36,647 nt of DNA from an uncultured Clostridia bacterium (GCA_904397895.1 CAJFOZ010000076.1:1-36647); one strand, 5' to 3'; counted from the stretch's first letter, positions 20,890 through 29,165 are shown. Made by a program: numbers and translations. Notes: generated by a model not told the origin, from the sequence alone.

Positions 20890-22395
20890 TTACCGCCCTT
20901 GGATCCCCAGCATGGTAAGTACCACATCTTCCATGGTGGCGCTGGTGCAGGTACCGGAGAACCGGATCTCTTTGTGGGCCAAACCGGTCAAGGGAGCCGG
21001 GGCCGGGACGTGGGTCTTCTCCTGCAAGGCCGACACTTTTTGGAACTCGTCCATCTGATCCACGCCCTGTTCCTTTAACGCCTCCAGCACGCTGGTGGAG
21101 AACTTGAAGGGGTTGGCGGTGGAGGCGATGACGGTGGGGGTATCGTCGCCGGTATCCTTTTGGTACTGGCGGTAGACACACAGCCCCACAGCGGTATGGG
21201 TGTCGCACAGATAGCCTTCGTCCTCAAACAGCTCCCGGATCGTATCCTTGGTGGCGTCGTCATCACAGTAACCGGCATAGAAATGGATGTGGAGCTTCTC
21301 CAGCACATCGCTGCCCACTTCATAGCGTCCGCTGGATTTGAGATCCTCCATCCAGCCCCGGATGGTCGCGTCATTCTCGCCGCACAGGTCAAAGAGGAGA
21401 CGTTCCAGGTTGCTGGAGATGAGGATGTCCATGGACGGGGAAATGGTGGTGTGGAACGGCCGGTTGCGGTCATATACACCAGTGCGGATAAAGTCGGTTA
21501 GCACGTTGTTGCAGTTGGAAGCACAAATCAATTTATGGACCGGCAGGCCCATCTTCTTGGCGTAATAGGCAGCCAGGATGTTGCCGAAATTGCCGGTGGG
21601 AACCACAATGTTGATGCCCTGGCCGTTTTCAATGCGGCCTTCTTTCAGAAGATCGCAGTAGGCCGAGATGTAATACACGATCTGAGGCGCCAAACGTCCC
21701 CAGTTGATGGAGTTGGCGCTGGAAAACATCATATTGTTTTGGGCTAGCAGCTCGGCAATTTTCTCGTCGGTAAAGATGGTCTTGACGCCGGTCTGGGCGT
21801 CGTCAAAATTCCCCTGGATGGCGCATACCGATACGTTTCCGCCCTCCTGGGTCACCATCTGCAATTTTTGCATGGGGCTGACGCCCTGCTCGGGATAGAA
21901 CACCAGGATCTTGGTGCCTGGCACATCCTTAAACCCTTCCAAAGCGGCCTTGCCGGTATCCCCCGACGTGGCCACCAGGATGACCATGGTCTTGCCTCCC
22001 GCCGTCTTGGATGCGGCAACGCTCAACAGATGGGGAAGCAGCTGCAATGCCATATCCTTAAAGGCACAGGTGGGACCGTGCCACAGTTCTAACATATAGG
22101 TCCCCTGGCCCAGATCAGCCAGCGGGGCTATCGCTTCGTTGTCAAACTTGCCGGTACCATAGGCCCCGGTCACACATTGGTTTAGTTCCTCCTGGGAGAA
22201 GTCGGTCAAAAACCGGCCCAGGATGTCCTTTGCCCTTTCCATATAATCAAGCTGCGCAAGCCTGGGCCAATCGGCGCCGGTCAGCTGGGGCAGCCCATCG
22301 GGTACAAACAATCCGCCGTCAGCCGAGATGCCGCGGGCGATTGCCTGGGCTGACGACACGCGGACGCTTGCGTCACGGGTACTTTTATAGTCCAC
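20890..22395 (-). CDS. thrC: Threonine synthase
   Basis: ThrC converts O-phosphohomoserine to L-threonine with pyridoxal phosphate. The protein has about 501 residues, the long form of the family. The PLP lysine is in the motif HGPTCAFKDMALQLLP near residue 115, the phosphate-binding motif ATSGDTGKAALEG follows, and PTGNFGNILAAYYAKKMG is conserved. I chose the GTG at 22395 because GGAG lies 8 bases upstream of it. The in-frame GTG at 22404 has this GGA directly against it, which is too close. Neither hom nor thrB is adjacent. It has its own promoter, located inside the 3' end of the upstream dipeptidase gene. Confidence 0.95.
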   Translation of the reverse strand: MDYKSTRDASVRVSSAQAIARGISADGGLFVPDGLPQLTGADWPRLAQLDYMERAKDILGRFLTDFSQEELNQCVTGAYGTGKFDNEAIAPLADLGQGTYMLELWHGPTCAFKDMALQLLPHLLSVAASKTAGGKTMVILVATSGDTGKAALEGFKDVPGTKILVFYPEQGVSPMQKLQMVTQEGGNVSVCAIQGNFDDAQTGVKTIFTDEKIAELLAQNNMMFSSANSINWGRLAPQIVYYISAYCDLLKEGRIENGQGINIVVPTGNFGNILAAYYAKKMGLPVHKLICASNCNNVLTDFIRTGVYDRNRPFHTTISPSMDILISSNLERLLFDLCGENDATIRGWMEDLKSSGRYEVGSDVLEKLHIHFYAGYCDDDATKDTIRELFEDEGYLCDTHTAVGLCVYRQYQKDTGDDTPTVIASTANPFKFSTSVLEALKEQGVDQMDEFQKVSALQEKTHVPAPAPLTGLAHKEIRFSGTCTSATMEDVVLTMLGIQGR

Positions 22396-22427
22396 TGCGC
22401 TCACTCCAAATTTGTAAGATAGGTATC

Positions 22428-22456
22428 ATTTTAATCTATTATAACGCACCTGTCAA
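22428..22456 (-). promoter_or_regulatory. Sigma-A promoter of thrC inside the dipeptidase gene
   Basis: On the minus strand a perfect TTGACA (22451-22456) is followed after 17 bases by TAAAAT (22428-22433). The -35 lies within the last codons of the M19 dipeptidase gene and the -10 just after its stop codon. A TATAAT at 22438-22443 is too close to this -35 to pair with it. The thrC leader would be only about 25 bases, leaving no room for an attenuator. Confidence 0.7.
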
Positions 22457-23401
22457 AGCGTTCTGGAAAAAATTCCATCCGTTTTGGAAAAACACCTTGT
22501 CGAGCAGCCGCTTGGAGTATCCTTTGTCCTCCAAAAAGAGATAAAGCCTTTCCAAATCCTCGATGCCGTGAATATCCTGAGGCATAGGCGCACCGTCAAA
22601 ATCAGTGCCGAGGCACACCACGTCCTCGCCGCCTAGTGCCAGGAAATGGGCTAAATGATGTTCAATATCCTCCATAGTGGCAGTGCCTTGGCCGTCCACT
22701 GCATCTTCCCCGTTCCGCAGGAAGGCGGGACAGAAGTTGAGTCCCACCAATCCCCCTCGGTTGCGAATGGCTTCAAACTGCCGGTCGGTCAGGTTGCGCA
22801 CATGGCCGCACACGGGCTTGGCGTTGGAATGGGACGCCACATAAGGCAGACGCATGCATTGTTCCACGTCCCAAAACCCCTTCTCCGCCAGATGGGAGAC
22901 GTCCACCACAATGCCAAGCTGCTGGCACAGTTCCACCGCCTCGTATCCGAACGGGGTCAGACCACCTGCATCCGGCACCAACACGCCGTCGGCAATTTCA
23001 TCCCGGCCGTTCCAAGTCAGGGTAAGCAGACGCACATCCCGGTCGTAGAGATAGCGCAGGCGTTCCAGTTTACCGCCTACTGCGGCCCCTCCTTCCACCG
23101 ACAGGATGGCTGCGCATTGGCCGGCCTTGGCCGCCTCCTCCATGTCCTCCGCCGTGCGGCATAGGCGCATCAGCGAACGGCACTGCCCCATCTGTTCCTC
23201 CAGGTAATCCCGGCAGCGGTCAAAGTGTTTGAGGGCCTCGTCCCCATGGAGTTGGTCCGGGATAAAGATGGCGAACACCTGGCACCAAGGCGCATAGGCA
23301 AGGCCTCGTTCCAAAGAAATATGGAGGATGCCGTCCAGCAACGGGATGTTCTTCAGGCACCCTTCGTATAGAGTGTCACAATGGGCGTCAAACAGTTTCA
23401 T
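22439..23401 (-). CDS. Membrane-dipeptidase-like peptidase, M19 family
   Basis: M19 (renal dipeptidase type) enzymes cleave dipeptides, including some with a D-amino acid at the C-terminal position, with two zinc ions. The protein has 320 residues. The metal ligands are visible: H and D of DAHCDTL at residues 5-11, the glutamate of LSVEGG and the histidines of VDVSHL and SHSNAKPV. The substrate-site aspartate in GTDFDG follows. There is no signal peptide, so it should be cytoplasmic. It starts 14 bases after yraN, with AAAGGGGAACGGT before the ATG, so it closes the rbgA-rnhB-yraN operon. The physiological substrate is unknown. Confidence 0.9.
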   Translation of the reverse strand: MKLFDAHCDTLYEGCLKNIPLLDGILHISLERGLAYAPWCQVFAIFIPDQLHGDEALKHFDRCRDYLEEQMGQCRSLMRLCRTAEDMEEAAKAGQCAAILSVEGGAAVGGKLERLRYLYDRDVRLLTLTWNGRDEIADGVLVPDAGGLTPFGYEAVELCQQLGIVVDVSHLAEKGFWDVEQCMRLPYVASHSNAKPVCGHVRNLTDRQFEAIRNRGGLVGLNFCPAFLRNGEDAVDGQGTATMEDIEHHLAHFLALGGEDVVCLGTDFDGAPMPQDIHGIEDLERLYLFLEDKGYSKRLLDKVFFQNGWNFFQNALTGAL

Positions 23402-23415
23402 ACCGTTCCCCTTTC

Positions 23416-23790
23416 TCAGGTGCGCCCAAAGGCGTCGCCTGCATCAAATGCATTCTCTATATGCCGCGCCAGCGGTTTCCCCTCCGTGAGGATGACCTCT
23501 ACCACGTCAAACCGGGGCTGGAGATCCGACGGATGTTCCATACAGTAGAGGGAGGCTGTTTTAATCATACGTCCCTGTTTTGTCCCGTCCACCCATTCCC
23601 TTGGCGCTGCTATGGCCGACGGCGACCGGGTTTTGACCTCCACAAACACAAGATACATCCCCTTCCGGGCGATGATGTCGATTTCTCCCCAGCGGGTACG
23701 GTACCGGCGCGCAAGGATAGCATACCCCTTTTTCTGCAAGAGAACGGTCGCAATCTGTTCGCCCTGTACCCCTTTTTCAGCGGGAGTCAC
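23416..23790 (-). CDS. YraN family (UPF0102) nuclease-fold protein
   Basis: UPF0102 proteins have a Holliday-junction-resolvase-like nuclease fold; their role in the cell is not settled. The protein has 124 residues. The fold's conserved residues are present: KGVQGEQIA near the start, [10 protein letters not shown] around residues 33-42 and [11 protein letters not shown] around 46-56, where the D and the E-x-K form the expected metal site. The GTG start overlaps the rnhB stop (GTGA, 4 bases), so it is translationally coupled to rnhB. This gene order (rnhB then yraN) is common in Firmicutes. Confidence 0.92.
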   Translation of the reverse strand: MTPAEKGVQGEQIATVLLQKKGYAILARRYRTRWGEIDIIARKGMYLVFVEVKTRSPSAIAAPREWVDGTKQGRMIKTASLYCMEHPSDLQPRFDVVEVILTEGKPLARHIENAFDAGDAFGRT

Positions 23791-24398
23791 GTCCGGTTCC
23801 CCAACAGCTTGGTCAAAAAGGTTTTGCGATGGACCGGCGATGGACCGTACTTCAAAATCAGTTCCCGATGCAGTTTTGTGCCGTATCCTTTATGCTTGGC
23901 GAATTGGTATTGGGGATACTGCTTGTCCATCTCGATGAGCAGACGGTCCCGGCTGACCTTGGCCAAAATAGATGCTGCGGCGATGTTGGCCGAATGGGCG
24001 TCCCCTTTGACCACCGCCTCGGCAGGGGCGGGGAGATGGGGAGGTAGGCGGTTGCCGTCCACCAAGATGTAATGGGGCGGGATGTTCAGGCCTGTTACTG
24101 CCCGTTCCATGGCCAGATAGGTGGCGTTCAGGATATTGACCTGGTCGATTTCCTCCACCGACGCGCTGGCCACGCTCCAGCTGAGGGCCGTCCCGGTGAT
24201 GACGTCGTAGAGGGCTTCCCGCTTTTTTGCCGTCAGCTTTTTGGAATCGTTGACCCCGTCGATGACGCACCCTTCCGGCAGAATGACCGCCGCGGCGTAC
24301 ACCGGTCCGGCCAAGGGGCCCCGTCCGGCTTCGTCCACGCCGCACACCAAATGGTATCCCTGTTCTGCCGCTTTCTTTTCATATTCCAGCCAATCCAT
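23787..24398 (-). CDS. rnhB: Ribonuclease HII
   Basis: RNase HII cuts the RNA strand of RNA-DNA hybrids and starts the removal of single ribonucleotides from DNA. The protein has 203 residues. The four acidic residues of the active site are visible: D22 and E23 in [12 protein letters not shown], the aspartate of LVDGN near residue 113 and the aspartate of [17 protein letters not shown] near residue 131. The C-terminal motif HKGYGTKLH is typical. It starts 3 bases after the rbgA stop, and its ribosome binding site GGAGGGA lies in the last codons of rbgA. Confidence 0.97.
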   Translation of the reverse strand: MDWLEYEKKAAEQGYHLVCGVDEAGRGPLAGPVYAAAVILPEGCVIDGVNDSKKLTAKKREALYDVITGTALSWSVASASVEEIDQVNILNATYLAMERAVTGLNIPPHYILVDGNRLPPHLPAPAEAVVKGDAHSANIAAASILAKVSRDRLLIEMDKQYPQYQFAKHKGYGTKLHRELILKYGPSPVHRKTFLTKLLGNRT

Positions 24399-24401
24399 GG
24401 A

Positions 24402-25271
24402 TCATCCCTCCATTTTCTCCGGCGTTTCCAGGCTGATGCGGCCTAACTTGCCTCCCCGGAATTCATCCAGCACGGCGATGGAGGCCCGTTCGGTGTCGGC
24501 TTCCCCGCCTGAGATAAGCATCCCCCGTTTTCGGGCGATTCTTCCCAGCAGTTCGTAGGATTCCACATCCAGGCTCTCCAAGCCATAGCGCTCCTTGAGC
24601 CGGTCAGGATACTCCTTGCTGAGAAGCTCGATAAGACGGCAGGCCAGATGCTCGGTATCTACCACCTGGTCTTTGACGGCGCCGGTGAAGGCCAGATGCT
24701 CCCCCACCATGGGATCGTCAAACTTGGGCCACAACACGCCCGGGGTATCCAGAAGTTCGCCGCCCTTCCCAAAGGAGAACCACTGGTTCCCTCGTGTGAC
24801 GCCCGGTTTGTCGGCCACCTTGGCCTTGGCGCCCCGGGACAGCCGATTGATGAGCGACGATTTTCCCACGTTGGGAATACCCACCACCATGACCCGGATA
24901 GGCTGTTTGCCCATGCCTTTTTTCTCCCAGGCGGCGATGCGGTCCTTCAGCACCTCCCGGCACAAAGGCAGCACCTGGTTGATGCCTTTCCCCTTATTGC
25001 ACTCCACCGCCAAAGCCGGGATGTTTTTCCCTTCAAACCACTTGATCCATCGGGACGTCACGGCTGGATCAGCGGCGTCGCTTTTGTTTAAAAGCACGAT
25101 GCGGGGTTTGCCTCCCAAAATGGACTTGAGATCCGGGTTCTGGCTGCTGTAAGGGATACGCGCATCCAAAATCTCGGCTACCATATGGGTGAGAGGCAAT
25201 GCCTTTTGCATCTGACGTTTGGTTTTGGTCATGTGCCCAGGGAACCACTGGACGTCGGTATATCCACTCAT
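24402..25271 (-). CDS. rbgA: Ribosome biogenesis GTPase RbgA (YlqF)
   Basis: RbgA is a GTPase needed for late 50S subunit assembly in B. subtilis. The protein has 289 residues and shows the circularly permuted motif order of this family: G4 NKSD at 62-65 comes before G1 GIPNVGKSS at 131-139, G2 DKPGVTRG and G3 LLDTPGVLWP. The N-terminal motif WFPGHMTKTKRQM is diagnostic. I chose the ATG at 25271 because TGGAGGTCTGACA precedes it; a longer reading from 25472 runs back into the signal peptidase gene and a terminator. It is cotranscribed with rnhB and yraN. Confidence 0.96.
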   Translation of the reverse strand: MSGYTDVQWFPGHMTKTKRQMQKALPLTHMVAEILDARIPYSSQNPDLKSILGGKPRIVLLNKSDAADPAVTSRWIKWFEGKNIPALAVECNKGKGINQVLPLCREVLKDRIAAWEKKGMGKQPIRVMVVGIPNVGKSSLINRLSRGAKAKVADKPGVTRGNQWFSFGKGGELLDTPGVLWPKFDDPMVGEHLAFTGAVKDQVVDTEHLACRLIELLSKEYPDRLKERYGLESLDVESYELLGRIARKRGMLISGGEADTERASIAVLDEFRGGKLGRISLETPEKMEG

Positions 25272-25292
25272 TGTCAGACCTCCATATAAAAC

Positions 25293-25330
25293 AAATGTGC
25301 ATGGACTGGAAAACCCGTCCCTGCACATTT
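25293..25330 (-). terminator. Hairpin between lepB and rbgA
   Basis: AAATGTGCA (25293-25301) pairs with TGCACATTT (25322-25330), and GGAC/GTCC extends it inside. On the minus strand TTTGTTTTA follows. It lies 14 bases past the lepB stop codon and 22 bases before rbgA, so it may end or attenuate transcription into rbgA. Confidence 0.65.
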
Positions 25331-25344
25331 TAATTTTTTCTTTT

Positions 25345-25929
25345 TTACTTAACTCCGCCAAAATCAGAAAATGGCAGGAATCGGAACAGCGCCTTTCCCA
25401 CAATGTGATCCACCTTGGCAAATCCGAAATAACGGCTGTCCGACGAGTTGTTGCGGTTGTCCCCCAGGACAAAGATACACCCTTCCGGCACCGTCACCGG
25501 GTACTCAAAGGGATAAATGCCCTGATCCCGGATGGGTCCGCTGACGTAAGGTTCATAAAGCTCTTTCCCGTCTACATAAACCTTGTGGTTTTCAAAGTCG
25601 ATGTTGACCGTTTGCCCCTCGGTGGCGATGACCCTCTTGATTAAAGGATGGTCATACCCCGGCTGGCGTACCACAACGATATCACCGTCTTCCGGCGTAT
25701 AGAACATGCTGGATACAAGGAGGCGATCCTTATCATGGAGCGTCGGCTGCATGGATCGGCCCTGCACCTGTACTGTGTGGAACACAAAGCCAAATAGGAT
25801 GACCACCACCGCCAATGCGGCACATATGGTCTTCATCCAATCCTCCATATCCAAAAAACGGCGCAGAGAAAAGGTATCCACCAAGCCGTCCACTTTGCTG
25901 GGAAGGTCCTTCTCTTTTTTTTGGGCCAT
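25345..25929 (-). CDS. lepB: Signal peptidase I, second copy of a tandem pair
   Basis: Signal peptidase I cuts signal peptides from exported proteins at the outer face of the membrane. The protein has 194 residues. One N-terminal membrane segment lies at about 33-50. The catalytic serine is S59 in QGRSMQPTL and the lysine is K98 in HPLIKRVIATEG. The late box GDNRNNSSDSR is intact. It therefore looks active. It is the downstream member of a tandem pair; the two proteins share most of their catalytic boxes and differ mainly in the N-terminal extension and the loops. The ATG has GGAGGTGTAAAATCAG before it. Confidence 0.95.
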   Translation of the reverse strand: MAQKKEKDLPSKVDGLVDTFSLRRFLDMEDWMKTICAALAVVVILFGFVFHTVQVQGRSMQPTLHDKDRLLVSSMFYTPEDGDIVVVRQPGYDHPLIKRVIATEGQTVNIDFENHKVYVDGKELYEPYVSGPIRDQGIYPFEYPVTVPEGCIFVLGDNRNNSSDSRYFGFAKVDHIVGKALFRFLPFSDFGGVK

Positions 25930-25964
25930 CTGATTTTACACCTCCATCGCCCCAAATGTCAAAA

Positions 25965-26564
25965 TCAATCCAAGGCGCCAATATCGGTAAAGGGGAAAAT
26001 CCGGAAAATAGCTTCCCCTAAAATCTGGTCTTCCGGAATAAAGCCGAGATCCCGGCTGTCGGAAGAATCGTTGCGGTTGTCCCCCATGACAAATACACAG
26101 TCCTCCGGTACCGTCACCGGGTACTCAAATCCATAAATCCCTTTGAGATGGGTCAGTTCCATAATGTACGGCTCCGAAAGGACCTGGCCATCCACCTGGA
26201 CTGTTCCCGATTCAAAGTCAATGTTGATGGTCTGCCCTTCGGTGGCGATGACCCTCTTAATCAGCGGTTTCTTATGGATAGTATTCTTGGTGATAACCAC
26301 AATGTCCCCCTGCTGAGGCTCATAAAACAGGTGGGAGACGATGACTCGGTCATTCGTGTGCAGCGTGGGAAGCATGGAGTCGCCGTCCACCATGACGATT
26401 TTAAATATAAAGCCAAAAAGAATAACCACAGCGGCCAACGCAAAGGCGATGGCTTCTACCCACTCATTGATGTTAAAAAATCCTCGTCCGCCTTTTGTCG
26501 GGGCCAGCGGGACAGCCACGCCGCTTTGCTCCGGAGCCGCATAGTTTTGGGAGGGCCGATCCAA
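25965..26564 (-). CDS. lepB: Signal peptidase I, first copy of a tandem pair
   Basis: This is a full second signal peptidase I of 199 residues. The N-terminal cytoplasmic part (about 36 residues) is longer and less conserved, and a membrane segment follows at about 38-57. The catalytic serine is S63 in DGDSMLPTL and the lysine is K103 in KPLIKRVIATEG; GDNRNDSSDSR closes the domain. I chose the TTG at 26564, which has AAGGAGG 8 bases upstream. A longer reading from 26627 would start in the rplS terminator and cross that ribosome binding site. The operon order rplS, lepB, rbgA, rnhB is common in Clostridia; here lepB is doubled. Confidence 0.93.
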   Translation of the reverse strand: MDRPSQNYAAPEQSGVAVPLAPTKGGRGFFNINEWVEAIAFALAAVVILFGFIFKIVMVDGDSMLPTLHTNDRVIVSHLFYEPQQGDIVVITKNTIHKKPLIKRVIATEGQTINIDFESGTVQVDGQVLSEPYIMELTHLKGIYGFEYPVTVPEDCVFVMGDNRNDSSDSRDLGFIPEDQILGEAIFRIFPFTDIGALD

Positions 26565-26596
26565 CCCATCCACCTCCTTTTTGGACTCTAGAAAGC

Positions 26597-26622
26597 AAAA
26601 AAGGGACAATACTGTCCCTTTT
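26597..26622 (-). terminator. Intrinsic terminator of rplS
   Basis: AAAAGGGACA (26599-26608) and TGTCCCTTTT (26613-26622) form a 10-base-pair stem with a 4-base loop. On the minus strand the stem runs into six T (26597-26602). It lies 14 bases past the rplS stop, so the lepB genes need read-through or their own promoter. Confidence 0.8.
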
Positions 26623-26635
26623 CCCAAAAAGCCGC

Positions 26636-26980
26636 TTAGCGAATTTTCTCTTTCACCTTGGCAGCCTTGCCCACACGATCACGCAAATAGTAAAGCTTGC
26701 TTCTGCGGACACGGCCCATACGGATGATATCCACGCCCTGTACGTTGGGGGAATGGATGGGGAAAACCCTCTCTACGCCGACGCCATAGGATACGCGGCG
26801 GACAGTGAAAGTCTCAGCAATGCCGCTGCCTTTGCGGGCGATAACAGTGCCCTCAAAGTCCTGAATTCTCTCGCGGTTGCCCTCGCGGATGTTCACGTGA
26901 ACACGGACAGTGTCACCGATCTCGAACTGGGGGGGAGCCGCTTTCAAGCTGGGGGCTGCGATGTGTTTTAATGCGTCCAT
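26636..26980 (-). CDS. rplS: 50S ribosomal protein L19
   Basis: L19 sits at the interface between the 30S and 50S subunits. The protein has 114 residues, the usual length. The central motif [19 protein letters not shown] and the later [17 protein letters not shown] and [21 protein letters not shown] are diagnostic. I chose the ATG at 26980 because AAGGAGG lies 9 bases upstream. A longer reading from 27010 would cross it. Unlike the common rpsP-rimM-trmD-rplS arrangement, trmD is not upstream: the next gene is divergent. rplS therefore has its own promoter and a leader of about 245 bases. Confidence 0.97.
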   Translation of the reverse strand: MDALKHIAAPSLKAAPPQFEIGDTVRVHVNIREGNRERIQDFEGTVIARKGSGIAETFTVRRVSYGVGVERVFPIHSPNVQGVDIIRMGRVRRSKLYYLRDRVGKAAKVKEKIR

Positions 26981-27225
26981 TTCAAAAATCCTCCTTAGCA
27001 ATCCAGGCATTCATACCCTTTCTTCTCTAGAAAGGCAGAGGACTACCCGCTTTCATGTCACGGTATTACCGGGCATCAAACCCCGATCGGCTGAGAGCCG
27101 ACGGAACCAGCGCCGATGCGCTGACGCTCACCTATGCTCCGCTAAAAGCGGACTCAAAGACCTTGCCGGTACAAACCTCATTGCAAAGCTGCATCACACA
27201 TCTTTGACACAGGCGATAACGCAAT
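26981..27225 (-). ncRNA. Structured 5' leader of rplS (candidate L19 autoregulatory element)
   Basis: The predicted transcript leader contains three perfect hairpins in a row: TCCGC/GCGGA (27138-27152), CAGCGC/GCGCTG (27108-27123) and TCGGCT/AGCCGA (27087-27101). A distant pair, CCGGTA (27166-27171) with TACCGG (27067-27072), can close them into one multibranched unit. A further pair, GCATTG with CAATGC near the 5' end, encloses the first part. No long reading frame fills it. Ribosomal protein leaders that bind L19 are known in Firmicutes; I cannot confirm that this one belongs to a described class. Confidence 0.6.
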
Positions 27226-27231
27226 GCGAAT

Positions 27232-27260
27232 ATTTTACCACATTCCTCCCTCTGATGCAA
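27232..27260 (-). promoter_or_regulatory. Sigma-A promoter of rplS
   Basis: On the minus strand TTGCAT (27255-27260) is followed after 17 bases by TAAAAT (27232-27237), preceded by GTGG. Transcription should start near 27225. In the other direction, between 27261 and 27407, I see no convincing promoter for the M23 gene; a weak sigma-E-like pair (GCATGCT, CATATGCA) is present at about 27313-27341. Confidence 0.7.
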
Positions 27261-27407
27261 GGGATTTTATCAATTCTTTTTCCCCATATGTCCTCTCCTT
27301 CCCGCTTTGATGCATGCTTGGCCCCTTTCCCTCATATGCATTGGTGAACCAAACTCCAATATCTTAAGCCAAATAACAGTCCTGCGGCTGTGACCCGAGG
27401 TGATCTT

Positions 27408-28496
27408 ATGATGAATCCCGACTTCCCTCAACTTCCTGATATCCCTGAACCCCCAGAACCATCCCAACCTATCCAGCGCCCCTATCGCTCCCAGCGCCCT
27501 TACCGTCCGGAGAACCGCCGGCGCACCCGTCCAAACCGTGAGCGATCCCGCCCCTCCTACGATAACGATAAGCTGGATCCCCCTTCCCGATCCGCCCTTC
27601 CCGCTCAGATGCTGGTGTGCGCCATCGCAGTGGGCGCCGCCTTTATCTTAAGGGCCGTCGGCGGGCCGGTCTACGACGACATGCGTCAGGAGTACACCGA
27701 TGCTATGTCCCATAGCATTTCCTTCAACCAGGCCATCGACGAATTGGATGCCTTGGCAGTGGAACATCCCTTTTTAAGTGGTATTGTAGGGCCTATTAAG
27801 TCGGTGCAGTCCTTTTTCCAATTTTCCAAAGACGATGCCTCTACTTCCTCCTCTTCTCCGGAATCCAGTGGATCTTCCTCCTCTGCACCGGCGGAATCCT
27901 CTCAGAGCTCTGACAGCACTTCTAGTCAATCGTCCAGCCAAGCCCCGGCAGAATCTCCCACCTCCGCCGACGGCACCTCCCAGCTCACTGGCGCAGGCGG
28001 AGAGGATCTACCCGTCAGTTCGGCTTTATCAGCCCAAGCTTCGGCAAAAGCAGCTCCCGAAGGCGCTTCCTTTGCCCCTTACTTTTTGACCGGTCCCTTT
28101 TATTCCCCTCTCGCCAGCGGCATCATTACCTCAGACTTTGGATACCGCAATCACCCCAAATCCGGCCAGGCCGGTTTCCACAAGGGATTGGACATCGCTG
28201 CCGATGAAGGGACGCCTATCGCCTGTGTTATGCCGGGCACCATCTCCCAGATGGGGGAAGACGAGACGGCCGGTAAATTTGTGCTGGTAGATCATCCCGG
28301 CGGGGTGCAGACCTTTTACGGCCACTGTAGCGAATTTGTCGCCCAGGACGGCGCTTCTGTCCGCGCCGGTGAAACCTTGGCTCTGGTAGGCAGTACCGGC
28401 GATTCCACCGGTCCACACGTCCATCTGGAGATCCGCATCAACGGCGTAGCCCATGATCCCGCCCGTATACTGGAAAGTGTTTATAAACACATGTGA
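27408..28496 (+). CDS. Membrane-anchored M23 (LytM) metallopeptidase, SpoIVFA-like position
   Basis: The protein has 362 residues. The N-terminal 60 residues are rich in proline and arginine and should be cytoplasmic. One membrane segment follows (MLVCAIAVGAAFILRAVGG). A linker of about 55 residues is mostly serine, and the M23 domain is at the C-terminus. The zinc and catalytic residues of an active M23 peptidase are present: HKGLDI and HVHLEI, together with the GxxxGxSTGxxTGPH region (here STGDSTGPH). The gene for an M50 protease follows after 45 bases, as spoIVFB follows spoIVFA. SpoIVFA is a membrane-anchored regulator of SpoIVFB with an M23-like domain. The start is the ATG at 27408, with GAGGTGATC 2 bases upstream pairing well with 16S rRNA; the next ATG at 27411 is also possible. 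Confidence 0.85.
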   Translation: MMNPDFPQLPDIPEPPEPSQPIQRPYRSQRPYRPENRRRTRPNRERSRPSYDNDKLDPPSRSALPAQMLVCAIAVGAAFILRAVGGPVYDDMRQEYTDAMSHSISFNQAIDELDALAVEHPFLSGIVGPIKSVQSFFQFSKDDASTSSSSPESSGSSSSAPAESSQSSDSTSSQSSSQAPAESPTSADGTSQLTGAGGEDLPVSSALSAQASAKAAPEGASFAPYFLTGPFYSPLASGIITSDFGYRNHPKSGQAGFHKGLDIAADEGTPIACVMPGTISQMGEDETAGKFVLVDHPGGVQTFYGHCSEFVAQDGASVRAGETLALVGSTGDSTGPHVHLEIRINGVAHDPARILESVYKHM

Positions 28497-28541
28497 CTCA
28501 TATCCCCATCGCGAATTTTATCATTAAGGTGAGGTGACGCT

Positions 28542-29165
28542 TTGGAATGTAAGTTTCTAGGATGCCGCATCCATATCAGCGTTGCTTTTGTCACTCTTGT
28601 GGCCGTGACCATTATCTTAGATCGATCGGGTATGGCGGCTTGGACCATTGAATCGGCCTTTCTCCATGAATCAGGCCACTTTATCGCCTTCTATTTCTTG
28701 GGATGCCCTCCTGCCAGAGTGGAGCTGCTTCCCTTCGGCATGCGTATGGAGACTTCCAAAGAAGCCCCTCTGGGATATGCCAAAGAGGCCGTCGCCTGCC
28801 TTTCAGGACCATTGGTAAATTTGGCACTTTTTCTCCTGTTCAGTATGCTCGGCCGGACGTTTGGACTCCAATGGATGGCCGTTCCAGCCGCCGTCAATTT
28901 AGTGCTGGGCACTTTTAATCTATTGCCTATTGTCCCTTTGGACGGCGGGCAGGCTCTCTTTTGTGTCCTCTGCCTCTTCTTGGAAGAGAAATGGGCCAAT
29001 CGCATCAGCTGTGTGTTGTCGGTCGCTGTGCTGCTCCCGGTAGCCATCCTAGCTTTCTACATCATGCTGCGCAGCGGGTTTAACATCACGCTTCTTGTCA
29101 CAGTATCCTATCTTGTTCTTCTGTTCGCCAAAGGTCAATGGCGCGTCCATCGGATTCATGGTTGA
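28542..29165 (+). CDS. spoIVFB: M50 intramembrane metalloprotease, SpoIVFB-like
   Basis: This is a site-2-protease family zinc peptidase of 207 residues with several membrane segments. The zinc-binding motif HESGH is at 42-46, inside a membrane helix, and the third-ligand motif PLDGG is at 133-137. SpoIVFB cleaves pro-sigma-K in the mother cell during sporulation; its usual partner SpoIVFA is encoded just upstream, and here the upstream gene is an M23 protein of the same layout. The start is TTG with GAGGTGA 4 bases before. A pro-sigma-K gene is not in this window, so the substrate is inferred. Confidence 0.8.
   Translation: MECKFLGCRIHISVAFVTLVAVTIILDRSGMAAWTIESAFLHESGHFIAFYFLGCPPARVELLPFGMRMETSKEAPLGYAKEAVACLSGPLVNLALFLLFSMLGRTFGLQWMAVPAAVNLVLGTFNLLPIVPLDGGQALFCVLCLFLEEKWANRISCVLSVAVLLPVAILAFYIMLRSGFNITLLVTVSYLVLLFAKGQWRVHRIHG

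Noticed and set aside
26565-26627. Longer signal peptidase starting at 26627
   Set aside because: The start would fall in the rplS terminator and the frame would run through AAGGAGG; the TTG at 26564 has ideal spacing.
27261-27407. Sigma-E promoter for the M23-M50 pair
   Set aside because: Only a weak pair of boxes (GCATGCT and CATATGCA) was found; too far from consensus to list as a feature.
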